Shown piece by piece: positions 8,806 through 18,058 of a stretch of 64,000 nt of DNA. The notes beneath the pieces are model-generated. The model was given only the letters and a program-made list of their open reading frames with translations. It had not been told where the DNA came from and ran no database searches. The DNA is taken from positions 186,001 to 250,000 of the forward strand of contig CAWIQJ010000003.1 in assembly GCA_963838235.1 (NCBI GenBank). The letters run 5' to 3'. Positions within the stretch are counted from its first letter, which is position 1; each line of letters begins with the position of its first letter. Made by a program: the position numbers and the translations under genes. This DNA is from JAFECT01 sp963838235. Its GTDB lineage: Bacteria; Pseudomonadota; Alphaproteobacteria; Caulobacterales; Caulobacteraceae.

Positions 8806-10140
8806 TCAGGCGCGCGGACGCAGCAGCTTCATCAGGAAATAGATCGCGACCAACACGACGATGGTCGCGAAGAAGGCGGCGATCTCGATCGGCTTGGCGA
8901 GCGCAATCACAGCGGACATGGTGACGATGCTGACGGCTACCCAGACGGTGAGGCCCTTCAGGTTCAGCGGTTCGCCGGCGAGCGCGATCTTGTCGCGCCT
9001 CAGCCGCCACGCTGCCGCGCTGGCGAGGATGTAAAGGCCCACGGTGGTCAGGGCCGACAGCACCGCGAGCTGTTCGAAGGTGCCGGTCAGCGCGAGCGCC
9101 ATGGCGATGACGGCGTGGGTGAAGATGGCCACCACCGGCGCCTTGCCGCGCGCCGAAACCTTGCCGAGGACGGACGGCAGAAATCCGTCGCGCGCGAAGG
9201 CGAACAGGATGCGCGGCGCGCCCAGGCTATCGCTGCCGAGCCAGACCGTGCGCGAGATCGCAGCCGCCGCGAGCATCAGAAGGCCCAGACGCGGATCGAC
9301 GCGCGCCAAACCGTCTGCCAGCGGCGTCGTCGACGTCGCCAGTGCGCCGCCCAGCAGGCCCTGCGACGCCACCTGGATTGCGACGTAGAGCGCGGTGATC
9401 GCCAGCATGCTGATGATGAGCGCGCGCGGCAGGTTGCGCGCGGGATTGGCGACTTCGCCCGAGGCGCCGAGCGGAGTCTCCATGCCCTGGAAGGCGAACA
9501 TGGCCAGGATCACCGCGCGGCCGACGCCGCTGGGATCGACCGCGCTCGTGGCGTGCAGCTTCGCCGGGTCGAGATAAAACAGGCCGATGCCGACGAACAG
9601 CAGGAGCGGGATCAGCTTCAGCGCCGTGGCGACGCCGATGATGCGCGAGGCTGCCTTCACGCCGAGCGTATTGATCACCGCGACGGCGAGCAGCACGACA
9701 ATGATGACGACAGCGCGCGCGACCGCGTGCGGAATTCCCGGAATCTGGGCGCTGAAGGATTCTCCAAGCGCCGCGGCGATGCCGCCGGCGGCAAGTACGG
9801 CGCCCAGCCAGTAGAGCACCCCGCCCACGAAGCCCGCGAGCGGCCCGAACGCGGCTTCGGCATAGCCGTACATGCCGCCGCTGGTCGGCACGCGGCTGCC
9901 TGCTTCGGCGCAACAGAGCACGACGGCGCCGGTGGCGACCGCGCAGATCAGATAGGCGATCAACGCCTGCGGCCCCGCCGCGCGGGCCATGTCGGCGGGC
10001 AGGGAGAAGATGCCCGCGCCCACCACCGCATTGATGATTGCGAAGGTGAAGGCGAACAGTCCAATGCCGCGCGTCAGGCCGCGATCGCGGTTCGCCTCCT
10101 GCACGGCGATGGCGGCGTTGTGCGTGTCGCCTGCGCTCAT
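8806..10140 (-). CDS. APC superfamily amino-acid permease
   Basis: A 444-residue integral membrane protein with about twelve hydrophobic segments. The first, FAIINAVVGAGIFSLP, contains the glycine-rich unwound helix that binds substrate in the APC (amino acid-polyamine-organocation) family, and GGMYGYAEAAFGPLAGF matches the family's helix 3 region. It should import an amino acid across the inner membrane by a cation-coupled mechanism. The substrate cannot be inferred. The start lies 2 nt after the stop of the TPR gene, so the two are probably co-transcribed. Confidence 0.9.
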   Translation of the reverse strand: MSAGDTHNAAIAVQEANRDRGLTRGIGLFAFTFAIINAVVGAGIFSLPADMARAAGPQALIAYLICAVATGAVVLCCAEAGSRVPTSGGMYGYAEAAFGPLAGFVGGVLYWLGAVLAAGGIAAALGESFSAQIPGIPHAVARAVVIIVVLLAVAVINTLGVKAASRIIGVATALKLIPLLLFVGIGLFYLDPAKLHATSAVDPSGVGRAVILAMFAFQGMETPLGASGEVANPARNLPRALIISMLAITALYVAIQVASQGLLGGALATSTTPLADGLARVDPRLGLLMLAAAAISRTVWLGSDSLGAPRILFAFARDGFLPSVLGKVSARGKAPVVAIFTHAVIAMALALTGTFEQLAVLSALTTVGLYILASAAAWRLRRDKIALAGEPLNLKGLTVWVAVSIVTMSAVIALAKPIEIAAFFATIVVLVAIYFLMKLLRPRA

Positions 10141-10142
10141 GA

Positions 10143-10910
10143 TCAGACGCCGATCTTCTGTTGCGCGTAGTCACGCCACTGGGCGGCCTCGCGGCGGAAT
10201 GGACCCTGCGCCTTGGCGGCGCGATGCTGGATGTCCTTCAGCATGGCCTGCGCCTCGTCCTTGCGCCCGACCTCGGCCAGGAAGGCCGCGTAGCGCGCCA
10301 TCGGCTCGAGCCCGGGCAGGCGGTCGTAGGCGGCCTTGTAGGCGCGTTCGGCCTCGCCCATGCGACCCAGCGCGTGCAGAGCCCGCCCGCGCAACAGTTC
10401 GCCCTGGGGCGGCATCAGGCCGCCCAGCGCCGCGAGACGGTCGATCTCGCCGAGCGCATCTTGCGGACGGGCGAGTTCGACCTGGGCGCGGGCGCGACCG
10501 AGCAGAAGCGCGGGGTCGTCGGCGTAGAAGCCTTGGGCGGCGTCGCCGTAGAGTTTCTCGGCCTCTTCCCAGCGACCCATGCCGCTCGCGGCCTCGGCCA
10601 GCTTCATGGCGTTCTGTACGGTCGGCGCGTCGTCGTAGGCGGTCTTGGCTACGCGATAGGCGCGGCCGGGATCGAGCGTCGCGGCCGCCGCCTGGCCCAT
10701 GCGCCGCGCCGAGGCGCCGCCGCTCCATTCGGGCAGGATGATCAGGAAGAAATAGACCGCCGCGCCCAGTCCCGGGAACGCCAGGATGATCCAGAGCCAA
10801 TAGAGCGGCTGATGGTTGCGGACCACATGCACGCAGCAGCCGACAATCAGGCCGCCGACCAGCAGGAGCAACGGCAGCGGCAGGGCGAACAGATATCCGA
10901 GCATTCCCAT
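10143..10910 (-). CDS. Membrane-anchored tetratricopeptide-repeat protein
   Basis: A 255-residue protein with two closely spaced N-terminal membrane helices (about residues 3-24 and 34-55), then a soluble domain of TPR-like helical pairs such as NAMKLAEAASGMGRWEEAEKL, LLRGRALHALGRMGEAERAY and YAAFLAEVGRKDEAQAML. It resembles TPR proteins described as hypothetical in Caulobacterales and would act as a scaffold at the cytoplasmic membrane. The ATG at 10910 is preferred because the first helix begins directly after it and a G-rich stretch lies about 10 nt upstream. Partners are unknown. Confidence 0.8.
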   Translation of the reverse strand: MGMLGYLFALPLPLLLLVGGLIVGCCVHVVRNHQPLYWLWIILAFPGLGAAVYFFLIILPEWSGGASARRMGQAAAATLDPGRAYRVAKTAYDDAPTVQNAMKLAEAASGMGRWEEAEKLYGDAAQGFYADDPALLLGRARAQVELARPQDALGEIDRLAALGGLMPPQGELLRGRALHALGRMGEAERAYKAAYDRLPGLEPMARYAAFLAEVGRKDEAQAMLKDIQHRAAKAQGPFRREAAQWRDYAQQKIGV

Positions 10911-10983
10911 GACTGACTTTCCCCCGTCCTTCGGATGGCACGCAGAGGTTGGAGGGTCAACGCGGCCGGCCGGTGAGGGCGGC

Positions 10984-11607
10984 TCAGTCCTCGTCCGACT
11001 GGACTGGCTTGCGCGGATCCGCCTTGGGCGCGGGCGCCAGGCGCAGCACCTCGCCCTGGTAGCGTTCGTCCTCGTCCGCCGCCAGGAGGGGCAGGGCGTC
11101 GGCGCAGGCGTCGAGGAGGGGAACAAGCCACGCCTGGTCCGCCTTGGCGAAGCCGTTCAGCACATAGCCGTGCACCAGGTCCTTGTGACCGGGATGGCCG
11201 ACGCCGAGACGGGCGCGGCGATAATAGGGGCCGATGTGGCTGGTGATCGAGCGGATGCCGTTGTGACCCGCCGCGCCGCCGCCCGCCTTCATGCGAAAGC
11301 GGCCGGGCGCCAGGTCGATCTCGTCATAGAAGACGACGAAGTTCTCGGGCTCGACTTTGTAGAAGCGCAGCGCCTCGGCGACGGCGCGGCCGCTGTCGTT
11401 CATCCAGGTCTGCGGCTTCATCAGCAGGGTCTTGACCGCGCCCTTGGGCGTGTCGATCTGGCCGTCGCGCACGATCGCCTGAAACTTCGCCCGCTCGGGA
11501 CCGAAGCGCCAGCGATCGGCGATGACGTCGACCGCCATAAAGCCGACGTTGTGGCGGTCGGCTTTGTGCTCGGGTCCCGGATTGCCCAGTCCTGCTAAAA
11601 CAAGCAT
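10984..11607 (-). CDS. pth: Peptidyl-tRNA hydrolase
   Basis: The 207-residue protein releases peptidyl groups from tRNAs that drop off ribosomes. All known active-site residues are present: Asn9 (GLGNPG), the catalytic His19 (RHNVGF), Asn70 (TWMN), Asp95 (YDEIDL) and Asn116 (GHNGIRS). A ~20-residue charged tail follows the usual end of the domain. It lies 64 nt downstream of rplY on the same strand, the standard ctc-pth pairing in bacteria. Confidence 0.97.
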   Translation of the reverse strand: MLVLAGLGNPGPEHKADRHNVGFMAVDVIADRWRFGPERAKFQAIVRDGQIDTPKGAVKTLLMKPQTWMNDSGRAVAEALRFYKVEPENFVVFYDEIDLAPGRFRMKAGGGAAGHNGIRSITSHIGPYYRRARLGVGHPGHKDLVHGYVLNGFAKADQAWLVPLLDACADALPLLAADEDERYQGEVLRLAPAPKADPRKPVQSDED

Positions 11608-11671
11608 GGGCCCGCCAGGATCAGCATGGATCAGCCTCGCAACGTCGCCCGGGATTGGGCGAGGACGAGGA

Positions 11672-12328
11672 TCAGCCCTCGTCGCCCGACTTGGCTTCGG
11701 CGGCCGGTTCGGCAGCCGCCGGCGCCGCAGGGACGACGCCTTCGGCGGCCGCTTCGGCTTCTTCCGACAGACGGCCGGTGACGGTCACCACCACCGATTC
11801 CATATCGGTCGAAGCGGGGCGCACGCCCTCGGGCAGCACGACCTGGCCCAGCCGGATGGCGTCGCCGATCTCGAGGCCGGTGAGGTCGATCACGATCTCT
11901 TCAGGAATGTGGTCGGCCAGCGCCCACACCTCGATGTCGTGGCGCACGGCGTTCAGCGCGCCGCCGCGCTTGAGACCCGGCGAAGCGTCGTGGTTCTTGA
12001 AGTGCACCGGCACGCCGATGCGGATCGGAGCATGCTCGTCGACGCGATAGAGGTCGAAGTGCATCGGCTTGTCGGTGACCGGGTGGAACTGCACCGCCTT
12101 GGCGATGACCGGCTGGACCTCTTTGCCGTGCTTCAGCTTGATCAGGTGACCCAGCAGCTTGCCGGTGTAGAGCGCCTTGCGGAACTCCGCCGAGGCGGCC
12201 GAGACGGGCACCGGGCCGAGCGGGCCGCCGTAAAGGATGCCGGGAACGCGCTCGTCGCGCCGGGCGCTGCGCGCCGCACCGGTTCCGGTGCGCTCGCGGA
12301 CTTCGACGTTCAGCACGATATCGGCCAT
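11672..12328 (-). CDS. rplY: 50S ribosomal protein L25/general stress protein Ctc
   Basis: The 218-residue protein is the long (Ctc/TL5) form of L25. An N-terminal 5S rRNA-binding domain of ~95 residues (REGTGxARSARR-like start, then VPGILYG) is followed by the TL5 C-terminal beta domain (HFDLYRVD, then IDLTGLEIGDAI). It ends in an Ala/Glu-rich tail. The ATG at 12328 has a purine-rich AGAGGCAGGG just upstream. pth follows on the same strand. A hairpin with a U-rich tail directly precedes the gene. Confidence 0.95.
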   Translation of the reverse strand: MADIVLNVEVRERTGTGAARSARRDERVPGILYGGPLGPVPVSAASAEFRKALYTGKLLGHLIKLKHGKEVQPVIAKAVQFHPVTDKPMHFDLYRVDEHAPIRIGVPVHFKNHDASPGLKRGGALNAVRHDIEVWALADHIPEEIVIDLTGLEIGDAIRLGQVVLPEGVRPASTDMESVVVTVTGRLSEEAEAAAEGVVPAAPAAAEPAAEAKSGDEG

Positions 12329-12340
12329 GGCCCTGCCTCT

Positions 12341-12370
12341 AAACGAAACCGCCGCGCGTCCCGCGCGGCG
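12341..12370 (-). terminator. Hairpin with U-tract upstream of rplY
   Basis: A perfect 9-bp GC-only stem (12350-12358 with 12362-12370, loop of 3) is followed on the minus strand by GGTTTCGTTT. It lies between the end of the Ala/Pro-rich protein gene and the rplY ribosome binding site, both on the minus strand. It may be the terminator of the upstream gene or a leader structure of rplY. The short interrupted U-tract makes either reading uncertain. Confidence 0.5.
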
Positions 12371-12480
12371 TTATGGGGTGGGGCGGGGCCCCGGTTTTCA
12401 AGAGCGCGGCTTATTACATATTTCCAGGCCCGGGCGCAACCGGGCGCGGTTAGCCAATCGGCCCGGCGCCGGAGGTTCGG

Positions 12481-13693
12481 TTATTTATGCTTTTTCCGGG
12501 CCGGGTGGTGGGCCGCCTTGGCCTTTTTGGCGGCGGCCGCGGCGGCCTTGGCGGCCTTTTCGGCATCCATGCGGGTGACCTCGAGCACCTCTGGGGCGGC
12601 CGTGCCGGCCATCTTCTGGAGGCAGGTGCCGGTGTCGATCAGGGCGTGCTGGCCCAGGCAGAACACGTCCTCGTAATTGGGCTTGGCCACCGCCAGGCAC
12701 TGGTAGTGGTTCAGCTTGGCCGAGACTCAGGCAGCGGGGGCCGATGCCCTCGTCCATCATGGCCGAGATCTGGGCGTTGTTGTCGTCTCCGGCCGCGCCG
12801 AGGATCGCCAGGGCCGCGATGGCCAGGCCTCGATAGACGCCTTCGGTATAGGGGGCGGCGGTCGCTGGAGCTGCTGCGGCCGCTGCGGGCGCGCCGGCGG
12901 CGGGAGAGAGCAGCGGGGTGGTCGAGGCCATCACCGCCGCGCCGGCCTCGGCGGGGGCGGCGGCCATGGCGGCCGCGGGGTTGACCGAGGCGGTCGGCGG
13001 CAACAGGGGCGCGGGCTCGAGGCCGGTCCCGGTCACCGCGGCCTGGAGCAGCAGCGAGGACTCGGCCATCGAGGCCGTGACCGGGTTCTCGCCGAGCGTC
13101 TTGGCGGCGGCCAGGCGGCCCTCCCGGTCCATGACCAGCTGTTTCGACCAGGGCTGCTTCTGGACGTCGTAGGCGGCCTGTTTGATGGCCGCGCCCGCCT
13201 TTTGCAGGGCCGCGCCGTCGGCGGTCAGGCGCCCGACCACGTGAGCGGCGGCGTCGGCTGCGCCCGGGATCTGGGCGGCGTAGCGCGGGTCGGAATAGAT
13301 CAGGTTGACCAGCTGGGCGCGCCCGGCCGGGTCCTTCGCGTAGGTCTTCACCGCGGCGACGAAATCAGGGTCCTGCAAGGCGACCACGGCGGCGTAGGCG
13401 ATCGCGCCGTGGGCCAGCTGGGTCGGCTGCCAGGTCTCGCCCTCCGTCAGCTCGGTCTGCACCTGGGTCCCGTCGGTGAAGGCCGCGCTCAGCACCGAGG
13501 CCTGGCGCAGATAGTCCTCATAGGCCGCGGCGGCGGAGACGACGCTCGTCGACAGCGAGGTCGGCGGCGGGAAGGGCGGGGCCACGATCACCGGCGGCTC
13601 GGGCGGCGGGGGCTGCTTCTTCCAGGCGGCGAGACCGAGAACGGAAGCCAGGACGAACACGGCCACGCCGGCTCGGAGGTGGGAAGACGTCAT
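12481..13693 (-). CDS. Membrane-anchored Ala/Pro-rich protein of unknown function (one frameshift)
   Basis: About 404 residues once one extra base near 12720 is ignored. Before the shift the frame ends in MMDEGIGPRCLS. After it, in the next frame, it continues AKLNHYQCLAVAKPNYEDVFCLGQHALIDTG and ends in a Lys/Ala-rich tail. The N-terminus has a hydrophobic anchor or signal (about residues 5-22) followed by KKQPPPPEPP. The middle is a predicted helical domain, followed by an Ala/Pro linker around residues 215-285. The cysteines near the C-terminus suggest a disulfide-bearing secreted domain. I recognise no family. The start at 13693 is chosen because the hydrophobic segment begins there. Confidence 0.65.
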
Positions 13694-13869
13694 CGGGGGC
13701 TGACCCTGGGGTTGCGAAACGGCGTCGGTCGGGGGCGACCAAGCCCGCACTATAGCCGCCTTCAACCCGCGATTCACCCTTTCCGCGCCGGGGTGCGGCG
13801 CCAGAGCGTTTCATTGGGTCGGAGCGGGTCGCGGGCGGAAAACCGCTTCGCACTTTTCCTCGACCCGCT

Positions 13870-14802
13870 CTAGTCGAACAGCTTGGACACCGACTCTTCG
13901 TTGGCGATGCGGCGGATGGCTTCGCCGATCAGGGGCGCGACGGGAACGACGCGAAGCTTTCCCGCGGCGCCGCCCTGGGGCTGTTCGATGGAGTCGGTGA
14001 TCACCAGTTCCTTCAGGATCGACTTCTTCACCCGCTCCATGGCCGCGCCCGAAAGAACCCCGTGGCTGACGTAGGCGGAGACCTCGGTCGCGCCGCGGTC
14101 GATCAGGGCCTGGGCCGCGTTCACCAGGGTGCCGGCCGAATCCACGATGTCGTCGAACAGGATGCAGCGGCGGCCCGAGACGTCGCCCACGATGTTCATC
14201 ACCTCGCTCTCGCCCGCCCGCGGCCGGCGCTTGTCGACGATGGCGATGTCGGCGTTCAGGCGATCGGCCAGCTGGCGCACGCGCACCACGCCGCCCACGT
14301 CCGGCGAGACGATCATCAGCTCCTTGGCCTTAGGATAGTTGGCGCGGATGTCGCGCGCCATGACCGGGATGGCGACCAGGTTGTCGGTGGGGATGTCGAA
14401 GAAGCCTTGGATCTGACCCGCGTGCAGATCCATGGTCAGAACCCGGCTGGCGCCCGCGCGGGTGATGATATTGGCCACCAGCTTGGCCGAGATCGGCGTG
14501 CGGCCGCCGGTCTTCCGGTCCTGCCGGGCATAGCCGAAATAAGGCATGACCGCAGTGATCCGCTTGGCTGAGGCGCGCGTCAGCGCGTCGATGCAGATCA
14601 GAAGCTCCATCAGATTGTCGTTGGCCGGGGCCGAGGTGGACTGGATGACGAAGACGTCCTCGCCGCGGACGTTCTCCTCGATCACCACGAAGACCTCGTT
14701 GTCGGCGAACCGGCGCACGTCGGCCTTGGTCAGGGGGACGTCGAGGTAGTCGCCGATGGCCTGGGCCAGGGACCGGTTGGAATTGCCCGACAGCAGCTTC
14801 AT
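13870..14802 (-). CDS. prs: Ribose-phosphate pyrophosphokinase
   Basis: The 310-residue PRPP synthase makes 5-phosphoribosyl-1-diphosphate from ribose 5-phosphate and ATP for nucleotide, histidine and tryptophan synthesis. The flexible ATP loop motif YFGYARQDRK (around residue 94), the divalent-cation site around DLHAGQIQGFF and the PRPP-binding signature CILFDDIVDSAGTL (around residue 215) are intact. The start at 14802 (MKLLSGN) matches the family's usual N-terminus better than an upstream in-frame start at 14820. It has no frameshift, unlike several neighbours. Confidence 0.97.
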   Translation of the reverse strand: MKLLSGNSNRSLAQAIGDYLDVPLTKADVRRFADNEVFVVIEENVRGEDVFVIQSTSAPANDNLMELLICIDALTRASAKRITAVMPYFGYARQDRKTGGRTPISAKLVANIITRAGASRVLTMDLHAGQIQGFFDIPTDNLVAIPVMARDIRANYPKAKELMIVSPDVGGVVRVRQLADRLNADIAIVDKRRPRAGESEVMNIVGDVSGRRCILFDDIVDSAGTLVNAAQALIDRGATEVSAYVSHGVLSGAAMERVKKSILKELVITDSIEQPQGGAAGKLRVVPVAPLIGEAIRRIANEESVSKLFD

Positions 14803-14942
14803 GGAGACTCTCGACCGCATGGTTGCCGGGGTTCTAGCAGCCGTCCGCCTGCGGACAAGCCCGAGGGGCCCGATAGCGTCCGAACGGGTTTTTCTCTAGT
14901 GCGGTGGGCGAGGGCGGAAGGTTCGCCCGGGGAGGGATAACC

Positions 14943-16181
14943 GTGGCCCAGGTCCTGTTCGAGAACGCCCGCATCTTCGACGGTTTCAGTGAGGATTGCG
15001 CCGCGGGGATGTCGGTCCTGGTCGAGGACGGCCTGATCCGCGAGGTGTCCGACCGCCCGATCTCGGCCTCCGGCGCCCGGAAGATCGACGTCGCGGGCAA
15101 GACCCTGATGCCGGGCCTGATCGACGTGCACGTCCACGCCTATGCGTCGGACGTCAGCGTCCAGAAGATCAATTCGGCGGGCGAGCCCTATCGCACCGCC
15201 TATGCGACGCGGATGCTGGGCCATGCTCTGGGTTGCGGCTTCACCACCCTGCGCGACATCGGCGGCGGCGACTGGTCGCTGGCGCGCGCGATCGAGGACC
15301 GGCTGATCGCGGCGCCGCGGTTCTTCTACGCGGGCAAGATCCTGTCGATGACCGGCGGCCACGGCGACATGCGCCAGATGTCGGAGAAGACTCACAACCA
15401 CGGCTATTGCTCGTGCTGCGACCACAACACCGTGGCGGTCATCGCCGACGGCGTCGACGAATGTCTGAAGGCCGTGCGCGAGGAACTGCGACGCGGCGCG
15501 CACTGCATCAAGATCATGGGGTCGGGCGGGGTGGCCTCGCCCACCGATCCGATCTGGATGAACCAGTATCGCGAGGACGAAATCCGCGCCATCGTCGGCG
15601 AATGCGCCGAGCGGCGCACCTATGTCTCGTCGCACTGCCATCCGGTCAGCGCCATCCGGCGCAGCGTCGAGTTCGGCGTGCGCTGCATCGAGCACGGCAC
15701 CTTGATCGACGCAGGCACCGCGAAATTCGTCGCCGAGCGCGGCGCCTATGTGGTGCCGACCATGGCGATCATCTTCGCCCTGGTGGAGATGGGCCGCCAG
15801 CTGGGTTTTCCGCCGCAAAGCCAGGAGAAGGCGGAGTTCGCCGCCAAGTCGGCCATCTCCGGCATGGACCACATGCGCCAGGCGGGCGTGAAGCTCGGCT
15901 TCGGGACCGACCTGCTGGGCGCGACCCACGTTCAACAATGTCGCGAGTTCACCCATCGCAGCGAAGTGTTCACCCCGATCGAGATTTTGCGCCAGGCGAC
16001 GTCCATGGGCGCCGAGATTCTGATGCACGAGGACCGGTTGGGTTGCGTGAAGGCCGGCGCCTACGCGGACCTGCTGGTGGTCGACGGCGATCCGTTGAAA
16101 GACATCAGCCCGCTCGCCGACGACGGCAAAAGGCTCGACGTCATCATGTGCGCGGGCGAACTGGTGAAGAACCGGCTCTGA
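14943..16181 (+). CDS. Amidohydrolase (Xaa-Pro/aryl dipeptidase-like)
   Basis: A 412-residue metal-dependent hydrolase of the amidohydrolase superfamily. Both metal sites are visible: HVH in LIDVHVHAY, the bridging Lys in CIKIMGSGGV, His in SSHCHPVSA and IEHGT, and the catalytic Asp in GFGTDLLG. The order and spacing fit the binuclear subgroup that includes prolidase-like dipeptidases acting on blocked C-terminal residues. The GTG at 14943 is chosen because GGAGGG lies 6 nt upstream. A GTG or ATG further upstream (14904) lacks such a signal. The gene is divergent from prs. The exact substrate is unknown. Confidence 0.88.
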   Translation: MAQVLFENARIFDGFSEDCAAGMSVLVEDGLIREVSDRPISASGARKIDVAGKTLMPGLIDVHVHAYASDVSVQKINSAGEPYRTAYATRMLGHALGCGFTTLRDIGGGDWSLARAIEDRLIAAPRFFYAGKILSMTGGHGDMRQMSEKTHNHGYCSCCDHNTVAVIADGVDECLKAVREELRRGAHCIKIMGSGGVASPTDPIWMNQYREDEIRAIVGECAERRTYVSSHCHPVSAIRRSVEFGVRCIEHGTLIDAGTAKFVAERGAYVVPTMAIIFALVEMGRQLGFPPQSQEKAEFAAKSAISGMDHMRQAGVKLGFGTDLLGATHVQQCREFTHRSEVFTPIEILRQATSMGAEILMHEDRLGCVKAGAYADLLVVDGDPLKDISPLADDGKRLDVIMCAGELVKNRL

Positions 16182-16186
16182 CGCGC

Positions 16187-16210
16187 CTCTCCTCCCTCGA
16201 GGGAGGAGAG
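16187..16210. terminator. 24-bp perfect palindrome between convergent genes
   Basis: A perfect palindrome (half-site CTCTCCTCCCTC) fills almost all of the 30-bp gap between the amidohydrolase gene and pgeF, which converge here. It could form a hairpin from either strand and serve as a bidirectional terminator, although no U-tract follows. It could instead be a repeated extragenic palindrome. Confidence 0.5.
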
Positions 16211-16211
16211 C

Positions 16212-16988
16212 TCACGCCAGCGCAATCGCCGACAGCAAACGCCCGTAGTCGGGCTCGCCGCGTTTGAACGCGCGGCGGTTGGAGAAGAAGCGCGCTTCGT
16301 CCGCGCAGGTGTCGTGGCCGGTCCATTCCGCGTCGCCGACGCCGGCTTCTTCCAGGCGCCAGAGCACGAAGCCGGGGAGATCGAACATCCGCTTGTCGAC
16401 GCTGGCGCTCGGCTTGAAGAAACGTTCGCTCTCGGGATCGGCCGCAGTGAAGCGGTCGAGGAACTCGAGGCCCACCTCGTAGCTCTGCGGCCCGATGCAC
16501 GGTCCGACGGCGGCGACGATCCGGCGCGGTTCGGCGCCCAGGGTCTGCATGGCGCTGACAACACTGCCCACCACCCCCTCGAGCGCGCCTTTCCAGCCCG
16601 CGTGGGCGCTGGCGACAACGCGCGCTTCGGGGTCCGCCAGTAACACCGGCGCACAATCGGCCGACAGGGCGCCGCAAACGATGCCCCGCGTGATCGTCAC
16701 GATCGCATCGCCCTCGGGGCGATCGTCGCCCCAGGGCGCATCGGCGACGCGCGTGATCGTCGAGTGGATCTGGTAGCCGCTGTTCAGCGCGTCCGCCTCG
16801 ACGCCCAAGGTCTGTGCGCACCGGCGACGGTTCTCTGCAACGGCGTTCGGATCGTCCTTGGAGCCGCGGCCCACGTTCAGGCTCGCGTACAGACCTTGCG
16901 AGACGCCGCCTTCGCGCGTGAAGAAGGCGTGGCGCACGCCGATCAGGCGCGACAGCTTCGCTGAGGTGATCGGCGCGGGCTCGGTCAT
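16212..16988 (-). CDS. pgeF: Peptidoglycan editing factor PgeF (DUF152/laccase-domain family)
   Basis: A 258-residue YfiH/PgeF-type protein. In Escherichia coli this factor keeps wrongly incorporated serine out of peptidoglycan precursors; related proteins have been described as purine nucleosidases. The zinc-ligand pattern is present: ADCAPVLL, SAHAGWKGALEG and AVGPCIGPQSYEVG. Length is normal. Its ATG overlaps the midA stop (ATGA), which places it as the third gene of lgt-midA-pgeF, an arrangement seen widely in alphaproteobacteria. Confidence 0.93.
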   Translation of the reverse strand: MTEPAPITSAKLSRLIGVRHAFFTREGGVSQGLYASLNVGRGSKDDPNAVAENRRRCAQTLGVEADALNSGYQIHSTITRVADAPWGDDRPEGDAIVTITRGIVCGALSADCAPVLLADPEARVVASAHAGWKGALEGVVGSVVSAMQTLGAEPRRIVAAVGPCIGPQSYEVGLEFLDRFTAADPESERFFKPSASVDKRMFDLPGFVLWRLEEAGVGDAEWTGHDTCADEARFFSNRRAFKRGEPDYGRLLSAIALA

Positions 16989-18058
16989 GCGACGTCCTCG
17001 AAGCCGGGCGGGACGAGGCCCGGCGCATGAATCGCACAGGCCTTGAACAGCGCTCCCATCTCGTCCGAATCGATCAGCCGCGCAAGCTGGCGCGCGATCG
17101 TGTCCGCGCGATCCGGCCGCGCGGTGCTGAGCGCCGCGGCGCGTTCGATGATGCCGAGGCGCTGCAAGAAGAGGCCTTGCGGCACGATCGCGGTCGTCGC
17201 CGCATGCGCGCGCGCCGCCGACAGCACCGCCGGAAAATCCGCCCAGACGGTCAGGTCCGCCCCGCCGGGGTCGGCGAGGGGATCGACCTTGTGGTGCTGC
17301 GACAGCGCCTGCAGCGTGTCGCCCGGCCCCGGCGCGTCGCGGCCGTAGTCGATCAAGAGCGCTGCGCCGCCCTGTCGCGCGATCCGCTCGCCGAGCTCGG
17401 CGCCGAGTGCGGTTTGCGCGTCCGACACTTCCCAGATCGCGCCCGATTCCGCGTCGTCGGGAACAGAGTCCGGTTTCACCGCCGGTCGCAGGCCCCAGGC
17501 GAGCTTGCCTTCACCGTCGAGCCCGATCCGTCGCTCAGCCCAGCCGCGGTCTGTGAGCAGGAACTGCCGCGCGGGCAGGCAGTCGAGGAATTCGTTGGCG
17601 GCGATGATGAGCGGCGCGTCGTCGGGCAGCGCGTCGAGGCGCGCGGTCCAACTCGGCGAGAGCGGCGCGTCTCTAAGGGCGAGCCGCTGACTTTTAATCA
17701 GTGGGTCGGAGGTTTCGACGAGGTGCAGGCGCGTCGCCGCAACAAAGTCGGGGTCGAGTTTCGCCGCGCGCAAGGCGTCGGTCATCAGCACGCCGAGCCC
17801 CGGCCCCAGCTCCGCGAGGATTACCCGCTCGGGCGCGCCCAGACGCCGCCAGGTCTCCACCGCCCACAGGCCGATCAGTTCGCCGAACATCTGCGAGACC
17901 ATCGGCGCGGTGATGAAGTCGCCGTCCGCGCCCAAAGCCGGGCGCGTGGCGTAGTAGCCGTCCTGCGGATCGTGCAGGCAGCGGCTCATATAGTCGGCGA
18001 CGCTGATCGGGCCGTCGGCGGCGATCTCCGCCGCCAGCCGTTCGCCCAGTCCTGTCAC
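16985..18058 (-). CDS. Class I SAM-dependent methyltransferase, MidA/NDUFAF7 family
   Basis: A 357-residue protein of the MidA (DUF185) family. The N-terminal block ISVADYMSRCLHDPQDGYYATRP and the SAM-binding glycine motif ELGPGLGVLMTD (around residue 82) are both typical. The mitochondrial homologue methylates an arginine of complex I subunit NDUFS2. The bacterial substrate is not established. The GTG at 18058 is chosen because it overlaps the lgt stop codon (GTGA), giving tight coupling, and because the conserved N-terminus begins right after it. Confidence 0.9.
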   Translation of the reverse strand: MTGLGERLAAEIAADGPISVADYMSRCLHDPQDGYYATRPALGADGDFITAPMVSQMFGELIGLWAVETWRRLGAPERVILAELGPGLGVLMTDALRAAKLDPDFVAATRLHLVETSDPLIKSQRLALRDAPLSPSWTARLDALPDDAPLIIAANEFLDCLPARQFLLTDRGWAERRIGLDGEGKLAWGLRPAVKPDSVPDDAESGAIWEVSDAQTALGAELGERIARQGGAALLIDYGRDAPGPGDTLQALSQHHKVDPLADPGGADLTVWADFPAVLSAARAHAATTAIVPQGLFLQRLGIIERAAALSTARPDRADTIARQLARLIDSDEMGALFKACAIHAPGLVPPGFEDVA

